Assembly (NCBI GenBank): GCA_964035545.1
Contig: OZ037768.1
Location: forward strand, 24,330,819 to 24,394,818
Length of the DNA stretch: 64,000 nt
Direction of reading: 5' to 3'
Source: Bugula neritina
Taxonomy: Eukaryota; Bryozoa; Gymnolaemata; Cheilostomatida; Bugulidae
The notes below the pieces were generated by a model that was not told where the DNA came from, searched no databases, and saw only the letters and a program-made list of their open reading frames with translations. The translations under genes and the position numbers were made by a program. Shown here piece after piece: positions 12,918 through 26,100 of this stretch (positions are counted from its first letter, which is position 1; every line of letters begins with the position of its first letter).

Positions 12918-15900
12918 TTCTCGAAGTAGCAAAACAAATAGTTTGATAATTAATCTTCACCTTAGAAAGTTTTTCTTCCAGTGGTCAGCTTTCTTCAAAG
13001 GATGACGTGCGGCGTATGAATACATGCCTCGTTTGTCCTTGATGACCACCATGTGGAGGACCGTGTTACCAAAGGAGTCTTGTAGGTTGGGGTCGGCGCC
13101 CTTTGATATCAGGTAGTCGTAGATAGACTCAAGTTCTAGACAGGCTGCGAAGGCTAGAGGGTACTCCCCGTAATACGCATCCCCTGTGCCACAGTGAAGG
13201 TCAAATCAAGGTCATACATGTTGGATGGCTGATCTGTACTACATTTAATGTTATCAACGTTTTTCAATTTAACCTAACATCTTGGGTAATTAATGTGACT
13301 AAACACATAATAAGGGATAAATTACATGACATGTCACAATTTAAATAATGTGACCAAATGATCATAAAAAGCACAATTTAGACAGTCATAAAGTAGAAGT
13401 TGTAAACCATTCCCGGAGGGACAAATCTAAAAGCTGTACCCACACATCTGCTTGTCTTACCTTCATAGTCAGTTACAGCAGCTTTGGGAGTAGTTTTCTG
13501 ATCTTCTGGTAGAAAGAACCTGCCAGTTGCTCGTTGATTAACATTAGCACCTTTTTCCACCAAGAGCTTCACAGACTCGAGGTTGCCGTGGACCACAGCA
13601 AAGTGAAGGGCACTTTCACCTGCAGTTTATCAGCGGGTTTAACAAAGAGCAAATGTGACAAGCATAATTATTTCAGTTTTATTACATAATGGAATACCTG
13701 AGCACTTTCAACTTAAATGCTACATAAACAGTTAAGAATTTAGGACAAGCAAAAAATCATAAACAGGAATGCCTACAGCTTAGCTGCTTTTGTAGTGACT
13801 TTCACAGTGACCTTCACAGTGACCTTCACAGTGACCTTCACAGTGACCTTCACAGTCCTGTGCTAAATACTCTGAATTGCTAAATTTTTTGTCCAAAGAA
13901 TTGTAGAGATAATAATTTGAACAGCAGTCTACAGAAAGTAGACAAACTGATTGTTGCATTTGATTCGTTAATTGTAAGCGTGTCACGGCTTACCGTAATA
14001 CTCTTCTGCTTCATAGATGTCTAACACAAGTTTGGGGTAGAGGTCAAGAAGAATCTTGGCGATTTCCAAATGCAGGAGAGTATTGTTGAGGTAACAGAGA
14101 TGCAATGCAGTCTCCCCCACAGCGCCTCGGAACTCGAGATCCCAACACGCCTCGTGATCCGTGAACCGTATGAGCTCATGCTTCCTGTAGTCAACTTCCG
14201 TGTCAACTTCCTCTGCGGCTTCCAACAGGCCTTCAGCCTTTCTAGGCTCTGTCTGTCAACAGAAATGAGTTTAGAGGTCAATTTGAAAATTACAAGTATT
14301 AAAAATAGAAATAACTAGTCAAAGTACAACATTGCAATCTCTATTTTCTATGTTCATTACAAAAATGAAATCTATATGCTAGTATTTAGTGTAGAGTGTA
14401 AGATATTTTCTCTAAGTAAATAGAAAATATTATATTGTAATCATTTCATTGTAACATTTAACACAACTCATCCAAATGTTCAAATTTTTTTTTTTTTTTG
14501 TTTACTTGTTTTGAATCTCTAACTGCCTGCTTGCATCTTGATTGGATCAATAATAACAAATTTAACTATAGTTATAAGTCTATTGAACAGTTGACTGCTA
14601 AAAAGGTTTTCATAAGTTTTATATATCAACATAATTCTATTTCTTATTAAGTGTTGAAATGAATATAATACATTATAATAGTCTGTGTGCTTAGTTTCAC
14701 TTGAGCTAATTGAATACAAGGCTGAGAGTATTTGCTGCCGTTGCCACCAGCATTATATAACAGTAGCATGTTACTGTCAACCAGAGTTATTGATCTACGC
14801 TAAGTCAGCTGTGCAAACTATTGTGTAAACGCATAGCCCTTTCCTGCTGCCATTCAAAAGAATAATGAATAAAATATAAGAATACATTCTACATTTTAAT
14901 AAAGAATCAATTATATGATAGATCACACAGGAATTTAGTGCATAGAAAGTGAAGAAAACAGATTTATAATAACTGTAGCTGCATGCATTCCACAAGTTAG
15001 AGAATGAAATATTAGCACACAGTTGAACACAATCAACAGGCAAAGCATAATATCTCTAGTTAGATTCATCAGAAGCGCCAACAGAAATTATATAATCTAT
15101 TATAAAAATGAAAATATATATTGTTAGCAAATTTTAGTAACAAAACATCCACTGTGAAACGTGTTTAAACTTAACATTAAGTTACATTGCATATCTAAAT
15201 GCTGTCATTTCTATTTCTACAAACTTGTGGGGAGAAAAGGAAATGTTAGAAGATTTCACACCAGAGCAAACTTAGAAACTCTGTAAGAAGCTTTAAGTCA
15301 CACAATTAACATATATAGGGACACCCCTATAGACCCCTACCTCTCCATATAAATTGTCAAATCTGGTCCTCCACTATGAATAGCATAAACAAATACATTG
15401 ATAATATATATATGCATAATATGCATAATATATACATATATAACATACATACATCTATTAAATACATACATCATAATATAATATACATAAAGAATATAGT
15501 ACAATTCAACATCTCAAATGAAAACCTTTCCCATTATAAGTATAGCTTTAGGACATTCAATGTTGCTATAAGAGTTATACATGTATATAAGCATATTATA
15601 GGTAGTAAGTTAGTACACAGCTTTACAAACCAGTTTGCAATCATTTGCATCTTCTGCCACCTAAAAAATTTTATATCCTCAAAAAGTTTGGATTTTCTTG
15701 ACTTAAAACATGTATGTGCACCAGAAAAATAGACTAAGTTACTAGTGATGGGAGGGGGTAGTAGAGAAATAGACTGAGTTACTAGTGATGGGAGGGGAGT
15801 AGAAAAATAGACTAAGTTACTAGTGATGGGAGGGGGTAGTAGAGAAATAGGCTAAGTTACTAGTGATGGGAGGGGGTAGTAGAGAAATAGACTGAGTTAC

Positions 15901-16892
15901 TAGTGATGGGAGGGGGAGTAGAGAAATAGACTGAGTTACTAGTGATGGGAGGGGGTAGTAGAGAAATAGGCTAAGTTACTAGTGATGGGAGGGGGTAGTA
16001 GAGAAATAGACTGAGTTACTAGTGATGGGAGGGGGAGTAGAGAAATAGACTGAGTTACTAGTGATGGGAGGGGGTAGTAGAGAAATAGACTGAGTTACTA
16101 GTGATGGAAGGGGGCAGTAGAGAAATAGGCTGAGTTACTAGTAATGGAAGGGGGTAGTAGAGAAATAGAATGAGTTACTAGTGATAGGGAGAGAGGATAA
16201 AACTTGCCTAGGATCTCATAGTAGAAACTAATTTAACCTAAGCACCTCAATTTGCTCGACTAAGTAAAGGGGGGCTCTTACCGACTGCCCGTCTTTCATG
16301 CGACCCATCCACTTGCAGTAATCCTTGTGTTTGATGACGTCTGAACTGTTCCCCTTGTGGTAGAGGTAGGCACTGACGTTCTGTATACACTCCCTCCTCA
16401 CAGCCTCTGGCCCCTCGTCTTCGTATAGCCTCATCAGGTCCCCAGTCTGCATTATATTCACCAGCTTGTAGACTGGGTTCTCCGCTACTTCCTGTAACAA
16501 AGGAGAGGATATCTACAGGAAATGCTATACAGTGTGTATCTACAGATATAACATCCTGTACAGTGTGTATCTACAGATATAACATCCTGTACAGTGTGTA
16601 TCTGTAGAGATGTTGATATGCATCTAGCTGCAAAATGCTTGGAAATATAAATTTATAGAAAATGGTTTTTATCCAAGTTTTGTGGCTGGCATGCAAGTTT
16701 TTACCATAACAAACTTCAAGAAATAATGATTTGACATAGGAAAGTGTAATACTGTTCTATTAAATATCAAATAGAGAATACACCATGTTTTGGTGATGTG
16801 ATATTTCGTACCATATTCTGCGCCCGCCATGCCTTCTCCTTGTCAATATTTTCTTTGTGATGGAAGCAGTGCCAGCAGCTGAGTGAAGCCAT
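9057..16892 (-). CDS. TRPV-type cation channel, complete (14 exons, 825 aa)
   Basis: Exons 5' to 3': 16812-16892, 16282-16491, 13994-14252, 13461-13619, 12961-13183, 12386-12564, 11968-12083, 11458-11679, 11142-11329, 10766-10875, 10407-10513, 9997-10276, 9752-9855, 9057-9296. All junctions are GT-AG and in phase; the sum 2478 is divisible by three. The ATG has an in-frame TAA 9 bases upstream. Ankyrin repeats occupy about residues 120-350 ([60 protein letters not shown]). Membrane segments: S1 near 411-432, S2 near 452-470, S3 near 488-506, S4 near 525-545, S5 near 560-580, pore with FTFGEFE near 612-618, and S6 [17 protein letters not shown]6 is followed by a TRP helix with [13 protein letters not shown]. 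The length is normal for TRPV proteins. The protein should be a plasma-membrane or ciliary Ca2+-permeable tetrameric channel; closeness to the invertebrate OSM-9/OCR/Nanchung/Inactive branch is inference from the S6-TRP-helix wording. Confidence 0.93.
10530..10670. repeat. Minisatellite in TRPV intron 10
   Basis: About five copies of a roughly 26-base unit with TATATACTTACTATCTGTAC, close to the acceptor of exon 11. Read on the minus strand, the units contain AGTAAGTA, which resembles a donor. Confidence 0.75.
12618..12924. repeat. 300-bp pure polypyrimidine tract in TRPV intron 5
   Basis: Nearly uninterrupted C/T on the plus strand (GA on the coding strand), built of CTCTCT, CCCTCTC and CCACCCA blocks. 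Apparent reading frames through it are repeat artefacts. It lies about 40 bases from exon 5 and 55 from exon 6, so it is transcribed as a purine-rich intron core. Confidence 0.9.
13794..13857. repeat. 12-bp repeat in TRPV intron 3
   Basis: Five copies of TTCACAGTGACC, about 140 bases from the donor of TRPV exon 3. Confidence 0.85.
15725..16192. repeat. 40-bp minisatellite in TRPV intron 2
   Basis: About 11 copies of a 40-base unit containing GAGTTACTAGTGATGGGAGG, ending about 80 bases from the splice donor of TRPV exon 2. Units vary mainly by one or two bases in the G-run. Confidence 0.9.
16501..16612. repeat. 31-bp repeat beside TRPV exon 2 acceptor
   Basis: About three and a half copies of a unit containing TACAGTGTGTATCTACAG, starting about 15 bases upstream (minus strand) of the exon 2 acceptor. 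Confidence 0.8.
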
Positions 16893-19600
16893 TTTGTAGT
16901 TTTATTTAGTTTCTGTGGATACTTCCAGTGGTGTTACTAGCGCCATTTCCCCAGCTGAGTGTATTTACACGCTGTCACACTCTAGCTGCCACACGCTGTC
17001 ACACTCTGTCACAAGCTGCTGTAATCTTCTAAAAGACAGTTAGATTGTTACCATAAAATAGTGGAAGGGATAAAAGAGTCCTTCATTTACTTTTCTATTC
17101 ACTCATATGCAGCTTATGGAAAGCATTCGATGCAACCTTCCAAACTGATTCAAAGAAAAGGTTTTAAAAATAAGGGTAAAGTTCTCTCAAGCTAAGGGAA
17201 TGATACTTTAAAATTACTAAATTTTAATTCTAAATAGATTGAGCACCAAGAGCAGCTGCAGAATGGAGTGTTTCTGGTCACCCTCAATATGTACATCTTT
17301 ATAAGTAAACAGTCTGCGGCTTACATGGCAATAAAGATCTGTTTTAGCCTTGAGGAAAAGGCAATTATAGACATTAGAACAAGGGGTAGTGTCCAGTGAG
17401 ACAAAAACGTAGCTAAATTTAGGAAATACTCTCATTGCAGAATTGCATAACTTTGTTTTAATGCTACAATATGACTCATACAGTGGGAGTTATGCCTCCT
17501 GGTAAATATATACGTACTTAGTGAACCACCTGAACTCATAGTGTCACAGTGTATAGTGTCACAGTGTCGTATAGTGTCACAGTGTCATATAGTGTCATAT
17601 AGTGTCATAGTGTCATATAGTGTCATATAGTGTCACAGTGTTATATAGTGTCACAGTGTCATATAGTGTCACAATGCCATATAGTGTCACAGTGTATAGT
17701 ACCCTAGTGCAACACTCACAATTGTGTTATTAGAATTTTATCAGACCACAACAGGTGTACTGTATTTATAAACTACCAGAATTATAAAGTGCTATATGAG
17801 TTAGAAGCAATTAGTAAAAGTTCTCTATTGCTGTTCATAGCTACAACATAAAACACTAGTAGAGAGCCTATCTGCAAATATTGACGTATCTAAGGTATTG
17901 GGGAAGAATAATGGCCGTATAAATAATCCAAAATCAATCTTACAGTACGCAGCCTTCATGTGCAAACAATTTCTGGATAGAAGAGGTTTATATAATATAT
18001 ATTCTACACATTCCTTCAGCATAGTATACTTATTAGCATAATATTGAATTCCACAACTTCCAGCAAAAATAAATTAAATATACTAAAATTAGCAGTCATT
18101 CTATAAATAGATTTGAATCCAACTTTTTCAAGTGAATGTTTTCTTGAAATTTTGAGATTTCCAAGCCTGTCCTTTCCTCTCTCATTTTTTATACTAAAAT
18201 TTATAGATGATGTCCCCAGTTTATCCTACAAGCTGTATTATGAAAGTTTATAGTCTAAATTTAAGTCAAAAGTTTCACTAGAACAGCTGTAAATGCGTAT
18301 CATGTGAGTAGAATTAAATGATGGTAATTGTACTCGTACTTACTAGAAATACTCAAATTGAGTGCCAGTGAGTCACAGTGAGATTGAGTCACCTGTAAGT
18401 CAGCAGTGAGGGGGAGACAGAGTCAGCAGTGAGGTGGAGACAGAGGCAGCAGTGAGGGAGTATAACTAAGTCAGCTGCTGAGAGAAAGTAATACCAGCTC
18501 TTTCTATTAACAACCACACCACGTTTCAGAGTTAGTATAGCTACTGTTTACTGTCCTACTATTAAAGTATGACTGTTTATTTGATACTAAGTTGATAGAG
18601 CCTACGTTTCTATTAGCTATTAGTTGGTGTGTAGAACTTATCTTGAGCCTTTCGTGTTGATAACAAAACTAACTGCCGTATTGACTTAAGGCACTAAACA
18701 AATCTATAGCCATTGATTATTCACTTTCAGTACTATTGTTGTAGTCACCTTCTCTTTGTATTAACTCATTCAATAATATTAGCAGTGAACAGTAAAAACT
18801 CTGCTTTAAATTTATATAAAATGTATTCATGTGTGAGAAACATTTTCAAATATAAAAGCAGCTGTGTTCATGTCTAAAATATACCAGAGTCGTTTTCTAT
18901 TGAATAGAGAGCACAACTCTCACTTTTATACATAATGCTATAATATACACAGTAGATACATTCTGTATAGTACATAAAGTAAATACAGTATATCTAGTAT
19001 ACATACAGTAAATACTTGCACTACAAGTAATACTTACCAATAACCTTGAGGTAATTTAAACCTCACTCCATTCTAACAAGTTTACTGCATCCCTGCAAGT
19101 CCAAAGCTGTTCCAAAGCTTTTTTCTCTACTAAAAGCTGTGATGTCATAACTCCAACCAATTCTATCAAAATAGTTTTTATTAAATATTAGTGGATAATA
19201 TTTATTCAGCTTTTTTTATTTACTTTTTGTCAATAAATGTTTTGAGATTAACAAACGTCAGAATAATTTGCTGAATGAAAGCAATGCATAAGCATTTCCG
19301 TAGAAATAGCAAAGTTGTATGTTCTGGGAGCTGTAAAGTCATATAAATGTATTTTCACAGCATCCTTTGAGTTGAATGAATTTTTTTAAACTTGTCAAAA
19401 CAACATCTTGAAGTAAAACAGAATTCTCCGGCAATTTTGATGCCTGAAGTCACTTATTTAAAAAAATTGTCAGTTTCCAGTTGAAGTACTGATTAAGATA
19501 AGATTGTAAATGAACTGACTATAACAGGGGTGTACTATGTACTGACTAACAGGGGTGTACTATGTACTGACTAACAGGGGTGTAACAATGTACTGACTAT
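16893..19600. other. TRPV upstream spacer
   Basis: No supported exon. It contains an array of ATAGTGTCACAGTGTCAT-type units at 17535-17702, short GTCAGCAGTGAGG repeats near 18360-18470, and three to four copies of a unit with CTGACTAACAGGGGTGTAC at 19515-19617. No TATA-type core promoter for the TRPV gene could be chosen with confidence. Short open frames at 17217-17435 and 17825-18022 have no splice context or recognisable content. Confidence 0.6.
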
Positions 19601-19752
19601 AACAGGGGTGTACAATATATTGGTGATGGATTTCGAAACAGTCTTTGTAGAGAGTGATATGTTTATTTTATTGCATAAGTATTGAAAAAACATCTATAGG
19701 CCGTAAATATTTTAATAGTTATTTATATATTTATTACAGAGACTTGTTATTA

Positions 19753-19967
19753 TTTGCTCAGATAAAATATAGAAGCTTCAGTTACTTCATAAAGTACAAT
19801 GACAGCCAAAGCAATGGCAACACTCAGTTGCAGTATCCTGAAGAACTCATTGCGTTGAGCTCCTTGCTGTTGCTGCTTCTCTTTTTCCTGGCGTTTCCTG
19901 ACCTCCCCTTTTCTGTGGAGGACATTTTGTTGTTTTCTCATCTTGACGTAGTCTGGCAGCTCTTGTT
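19753..19967 (-). CDS. Orphan exon: basic coiled helix with an LSxAIAL tail, copy 1
   Basis: A CCCACACAG acceptor precedes an open frame beginning KQELPDYVKMRKQQ, followed by a highly charged Lys/Arg/Gln/Glu helix and RNEF-LQLSVAIALA, with a TAA about 70 codons in. A second copy lies at 32.3-32.5 kb. The charged helix is conserved between the copies while the last residues differ because of a small indel. It could be a terminal exon of a gene whose other exons I cannot find, or a duplicated relic. The LSxAIAL motif loosely resembles a ubiquitin-interacting motif, but the usual acidic residues are missing, so I do not assign one. Confidence 0.4.
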
Positions 19968-20001
19968 TCTGTGTGGGGAATTAATGTTTAGATAATTTTG
20001 T

Positions 20002-20839
20002 ATCCCAACTATTTAAAACATTTGAATAAAGTTTTATATAAATTTTATAAACATTTTCAGGAGATTCAATAATTTTTTGTAAAGAACTTTCTAGAATGTA
20101 GTTTATTAGAGAATATTAACATTTCTCATCTTATATTTTGTTATACTACCACAGGTTTACAATCTAACTTATGAATATTTTATCAACAGTATGTTACAAG
20201 TTTTAAATGTTGAAATGGTAAAATGATAGTTCAACAATTTTGTAGCAAAAAACTAATAGCTATGTGTGAACAACTTATTATATCAATATACACAAAAGAG
20301 CTTTCAGAGTCTAGAAACTTCTATAGATTCTATAAATTTTCTACGGTATTTAGAAATATTTTGACATGAGAATTGCTACTCAACTATAATTCAAATACTA
20401 AACTAAACAGAATATGATTTTTGAGCAAAATAAAAGAAAGTATTGATTTATTTTGTATTGTATAGATTGTAGCATTGACTTGTGTCTTTTAGACTGACTG
20501 CATGACTTCCACTATTCTGTGTAACATATTCAATATGCTGAATGCCTGTAGTCACACCTCAGTTAGACTAAAATGAATGGCGGCTATGTATACTAATACT
20601 TATATGGAGTACAGATTGGTTGGATGTAACATTTCAGAAAATATGAACCAAAATAACATGTTCAAAACTGGTAGCACCTAAAATTAATATGAACTGGTCT
20701 AAATACACTGGTCCGGATACACTGGTCCACATACACAGGTCCACATAAACTGGTCCACATAAACTGGCCCACAAGCTTAAAGTGCACATGCCTAGTAGCT
20801 GCCAGGATAAAAGACACAAATTCAATGCAAGGAATAAAG
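20002..20839. other. Spacer between the orphan exon and the TIR element
   Basis: Nothing coding is supported. Homology with 32.5-32.6 kb continues to about 20100, so the duplicated unit is larger than the exon. Three to five short copies of ACTGGTCCACATA occur at 20694-20772. Confidence 0.5.
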
Positions 20840-20841
20840 TA

Positions 20842-22169
20842 GGGGTAACGGGGGCACAATGGTCATAGGGGTACAAAAAGCCGGCCAAATTGTGAGAGAA
20901 CTTATTGACTTAGAGTTGTGATTTTTTTTCATAAAAAAATATTGACATAATTATTCAGATTTTGTAGTTTCAACACTTGCGGAACATACGTGTTGAAAAA
21001 GCGAGTAAAAAACTGTTTTTACCTACTTTTTGTAAATTTTTTAGGATGTCGTTGAAGCCTTATAACTTTTTACATTCAAAGGCAACAAGCCTAAATTTTA
21101 CTAATATTGTTGCCATTGCTTGTCTCCTAATTGCTTAACTAGTATAACAGCAAACACTGAAATAAATTTTCCTCGAGGCACATTTATTTTCAATTTGGCC
21201 ACACGGGGCACAATGGGCCACGCTGACCGGGGCACAATGGGCCACCTGATTATTGCACTCTGATCACTGTTATTAGTTTGTTTGCCCAAAAAGTTGGTTG
21301 AAATGTTACTAAAATCCATAGATATAGCCATTTCTGGCTTTTTTGAAAAATATCAAAGACATCATGGTATGACTACAGAACTACAAGTTGAAGCTCCCCT
21401 AATATATACATCTGGTGAGGTTATAGCTTTGCCATTTTATACATTATACAAAACACTCTGCTGTTGCTACTAGTAGACAGTCATGATAATCATTATATAT
21501 TACACCATTGAGAGAATATACATGTATTTGACTAAAATAAATTGTGATTTGCTCATTTGCTCCCCCCTCTTCCTTCCGTACTCTAGCCACAAACCTCAGC
21601 CATGCATGCACCTTAGCTACAGTTTATAGAAAAAAGTCCACTCGAAATTTTGTAGTACATGTTACTAAAGCTTTTTTTAATAAACATTCCTCTGAGGTGA
21701 AAATAACAGAACATTTTTAGTTCCCAACAGTCATGATAATGGCACTGTAGAACTGAGTGATGTGCACTTGATTTTGCCTTCCTCTGCTATATGTAGTGGC
21801 ACAAACTGTACAGCTAAAACATGAATTTTGCTGTTATAGATCTGAAAGAGTATCTTTATTTATTTATAATATTAAATAAATAAAGATCAGATGTAACAAA
21901 ATAAACAAAATTTCAATACATTTGTTGTGTCCTACCCAGTGGCCCATTGTACCCCGGTACCGGGGCACAATGGGCCGATTTTTTCGCCATAAAAATTTCC
22001 TTATTCTGAGAGTTGTGAGAGAGATAGAAACAACAAACTGGTACCTGTGATAGACAACAGATGCAGCATTAAGACTAGAGATTATTGAACTAGTAACTTG
22101 AAAAACAGACGAATGAGAGCAACAAATGCAAAATTCGGCCCGTTGTGCCCCCCCCCCCCCCGTTACCCC
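20842..22169. mobile_element. TA-flanked TIR element with GGGGCACAATGGGCC boxes
   Basis: Left terminus GGGGTAACGGGGGCACAA; right terminus is its complement, with the C-run expanded to 14 (22148-22161). TA lies outside both ends (20840-20841, 22170-22171), consistent with a TA target duplication. The sequence GGGGCACAATGGGCC or close variants recurs at about 21205, 21230 and 21964, and 21947-21982 is a 36-base near-perfect palindrome of this box. No transposase motif is recognisable, so it is probably non-autonomous. Which TA-targeting superfamily is not decided. Confidence 0.7.
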
Positions 22170-22171
22170 TA

Positions 22172-23100
22172 CTGCTGAAGAAGAGATATAAAAGAGACAG
22201 CTGAGCAGCTATTCTTACCTTTTGTTAATGTAGAGCTGTAAAATCAAATGAATTTCATTTAAAATATGTAAAACTTTCAATGAATGGAATGGAGACTTTC
22301 TCTAGTTTGACAGTGGACTGCTGACTACATCATTTAACCAAAGGAAAACCGAAACTACTGATATAATTTGAATCAAACTTTAAAGCCACATTTAAAGCCA
22401 TTTGGTGCTCACCTATTATATTATAGTCTATAGATATAATAGCATGATGCAATGTAACACTTGGTCAATAGTGTGATAGACCCCTCTATAATCATCTGCA
22501 AAAGAATGACACTTAACTATGGGCAAATGTTAAGTATTACGTAATCACTCCTCAGTGTGTGTGTGTGCGCGTGCATGTGTGTTGTATTTTACAACAAAGT
22601 AGAGTAGAAGGAACTGCATTCATTTGTGATAATTTTTAATTTATTAATTGATGTCAGTTTGCTTCAAGAAATAAGGATTCTTACGAAGTACGAGAAAATT
22701 AAAGTTGTTTTTCGAAGTAAATTGAATTATACTTTGATTTGTTCTATAGAATTAAATGCAATAATTATTAGGTAATAAATAGTCATTGTATTCGAAATAG
22801 AAAAATGATAAAGAAAACTTTTTTGACCAGCTATTTACATAAAAAATAATTTATATAATACATATTTTATCTTTTTGAAAAATATAATTAATGGAAAGTC
22901 ATATTTATACATTACGTTGGTGTTAGTCATTGCAAAATGATCTCAAATATATATTTCAGTTGAATTTTATTCAATTAAATCATCTTTCATTTTGTATATT
23001 TCATATAATGACAATATAGAAACAACTAATTATAATAACCCTTTTTAGTGTTGTAATACTTGAGTAACAGGGGCAATACTAGTAAGAACGATCTGTGTGA
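22172..23100. other. AT-rich spacer downstream of zinc-finger gene A
   Basis: AT-rich DNA with a short GT run near 22556-22583. No exon, repeat array or poly(A) signal that I can choose with confidence. Confidence 0.5.
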
Positions 23101-23104
23101 AACA

Positions 23105-26100
23105 TTACGTTCGAAATTCATGGATTTTTCTGTGACGGAGAAAAGTCCCACTCTGTCTGAATCTCTTGCCACATACATCACATTGATAGGGTTTCTCTCC
23201 AGTGTGAGTTCTCATGTGAGTGGATAACGTACATCTGTCTCGGAAATACTTCTTACAATATACGCAGACGTATAACTGTTTCTGCTGGTGATCCTGTGAC
23301 ATGAATAGAAAGAAAGGCAAGTTTATGCAAACTCACATCAGATATAGCAAGCAGATGTCTTTAACACAGTCTGTTCTCCAGCTTCACAAAGGAAACAGGA
23401 TATAAACTTTGAACACAAATTTAAGTAAAATTGCAAATGATCTGTATTGTAAATTCTTTCTACTAACTTCTATTGTATAAACTCTAGAGTTGATGTGGAA
23501 TCAAGTTTCTATTTATAAGAAAATAAAATGTATTGCAGGCTTGCGACTCACTATAACCGTCAAGAAATGTCTACTGGAACTACACACCCACTTTATATGC
23601 ATTAAACATCTTTTCAGTTTGAAAATTTCTTCACTTTGATAAAAATGAGAAGCTAGAGAGTAAAATCAGTAGCTATTAATAAAATGGCTCATTTTCATGA
23701 TTATAAAATTTTCACTTTTCTTGTAAAACGTTTCTTTTTAACTGGTAAACGAGTTTCCAGCTTGAGGATTGATAGAATTCAGTTTTATAACGTTTTGAAC
23801 ATAACATACTTTCACAAAAATTTAAAACTTTTTGGGCAAGCAATGAGAGATAAGTCATAAAGAAGCATGGAATTACCTGTAAATGTTGAAGATATTGACT
23901 GGGCGTGCTCAGTTGAGAGAAACATATGTCACAAGTATACACCATAGCGTCTTCATGTGTTGCCACGTGTGCTCGGTAATCTCGAACTTGTCTGTAGGAT
24001 TTACTGCATACCTGTAATGGTAGAATACTCTTACACCAATTGTTGTAAGTTTACAACTCTTAGCCAAGGGCCACACGGTGCGTATTTTCGCGTGCGAAAA
24101 TTGAAATCACAAGTAGCAAAGGTGTCCACTGTGCGCGTTGAGAAAACCTTCGCCCTTGTCGCTCTGCATTTTCAACGCAAGTGCGAATCGTCTCTGTCGT
24201 CGTCACCTAATTGGCTGGTAGCTATTCAGCGAGCCCAATTTCTTTATTTAGTGCTATATTCCAGTAAATTGCGTTTTATTGAAAGCGAGTGCGATTTAAA
24301 AATGAAAGCTTTATTTATCACGCATCACTGACGCTACAGTGGACACCTTTGCTACTCGTGATTTTAATTTTCGCATGCGAAAATACGCACAATGTGGCCC
24401 TAGGCTAAGTGCACATCTTTAATTAGAATATCAAGTTTACAACTCTTAGTGTATCTCCCTAATCGAGGCAATATCTTGCAGGTGAAAATATTGACTGGTT
24501 TGGAGACTAAATGTAAATTTTATTAAAGTAAAACAATTCTATTGTGCTAATTTATAAATAAACTTTGAGCAACCACTAAAATAGTTTTTATTTTGTAGCT
24601 TAGATTATTTTGTAAGTAACAAAAATTGACTTTATATATGTATATGTATACGTATACATATATGTATACATATATGTATACATATACGTATACGCATACA
24701 TATACGTATACGCACACCCACACACACGCACCCGCACGCGCGCGCACACACATATATATATAATAATGTAAGTTATTAGCTGACAGGTGTAGGGATTGGG
24801 ATATTTAGAACATAGCTTGAAGACGATGTTTTCACGAGTTAGATTTGGTGTCTTTATAATGTCCTCACTTTTGCCTGATGTTAAGGTTTTGATTTGCTCT
24901 TTGTTGGATCTAAAAATCAACACTTGGAGCATTATAGTTTCAATTACAGAAGCAATATTTATATGCATCAGCAATACTATTATAGTAACTTACAGAATTG
25001 CATTCTCAGCTGCTTTTCCTAGATTAGTTACTGTATAGTAAATATACTATATTATATAGTATATATATACTATATTATATTATATTATAGTATATATACT
25101 ATATTATATTATAGTATATATACTATATTATAATATAATTAAACAAGAATCTTTCAGTAATGCTGATGGTTCAGTCATGAATTCAATATTATTTCTCAAA
25201 GCCAATTTGCACAAAAATTGCAATATGTCAAAAATGTTTTCATATAGAAAAATTTTTAAAAGAAAGTTGGATTAGTTTTATGTGTTGAAGATGTTGAATG
25301 TATGTATCTACAATTTGCTTTACTTACATCTTAATAATGATTGGTTAATGAATATCTTACAAACACCTTTAAACTCATAACTTATAATAGGAATATACTA
25401 CAGATTAAAGTATGCAGTGTTACTGCTTGAAATTACCTCCCCACTACAAATGCCACCAATTTTATAATATTACAGGTTTCAAAACCTATCTTTACCGAAA
25501 CTCTCCATTTCTGTGAGACCCATGATGCGACTTATTCGAAAGATCATGTGACACGGCAGCAATAGGCATATCGCATTTTATATTCAAACATCTTCAGTCT
25601 AAAGACATTGATTATTGCTCTTTCCCCTACCTCCCATATTTTGTGTCATTAAAGAAATTAATAAATGTGTAATTTACATACAAGTCTGTATAAAAAAACA
25701 AAATTTTGCTATAAATACATTTTGCTATGCAAATGACAGTTTATTATTATCTAATATATCTTTGCAGTACACAAAGCATTCCGTCAGTTGGATTGATAAG
25801 TCTTTAGACTTACTATAATAGAAAAGTTCTACAATTCAAAAGCTTGAGCAAGACTTGTATCACTAATGATTTTGAAGATATTTTTATATACATTTCTGAT
25901 AAATTTTAGTGAAAAATACTTCAAATAGTCAATCAAGTTAAAATGTGCAATTACACCAAAATATTCCAAAAATAGGTATTGGTAGGGTAAACTGCTAAAG
26001 TATATTAGTATAATTGAACATAGTATGTGGTATCGTAAAATATGGCACCAACAGAATGGAGAAATAATCGTAAACGAGCAGTAAGTCATTTTAAGTTGGT

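Noticed and set aside
12548-12946. Overlapping Ser/Leu/Pro-rich and Arg/Glu-rich frames
   Set aside because: Shadow frames of the polypyrimidine tract inside a TRPV intron.
17217-17435. Small minus-strand frame upstream of TRPV
   Set aside because: No splice sites, no paralogue and no recognisable motif; length is within chance for AT-rich DNA.
19753-19967. Ubiquitin-interacting motif in the orphan exon
   Set aside because: LSxAIAL resembles the core, but the acidic residues before it and the conserved Ser are missing.
24063-24405. Plus-strand frame at 23957-24331 as a gene
   Set aside because: Most of it is the MITE with long inverted repeats, and its start lies in the antisense of a finger exon.
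24600-24974. 124-codon minus-strand frame running past NPYTCQ into Tyr/Thr repeats
   Set aside because: Only the part above 24780 matches paralogous exons; the rest is microsatellite read-through caused by the lost donor.
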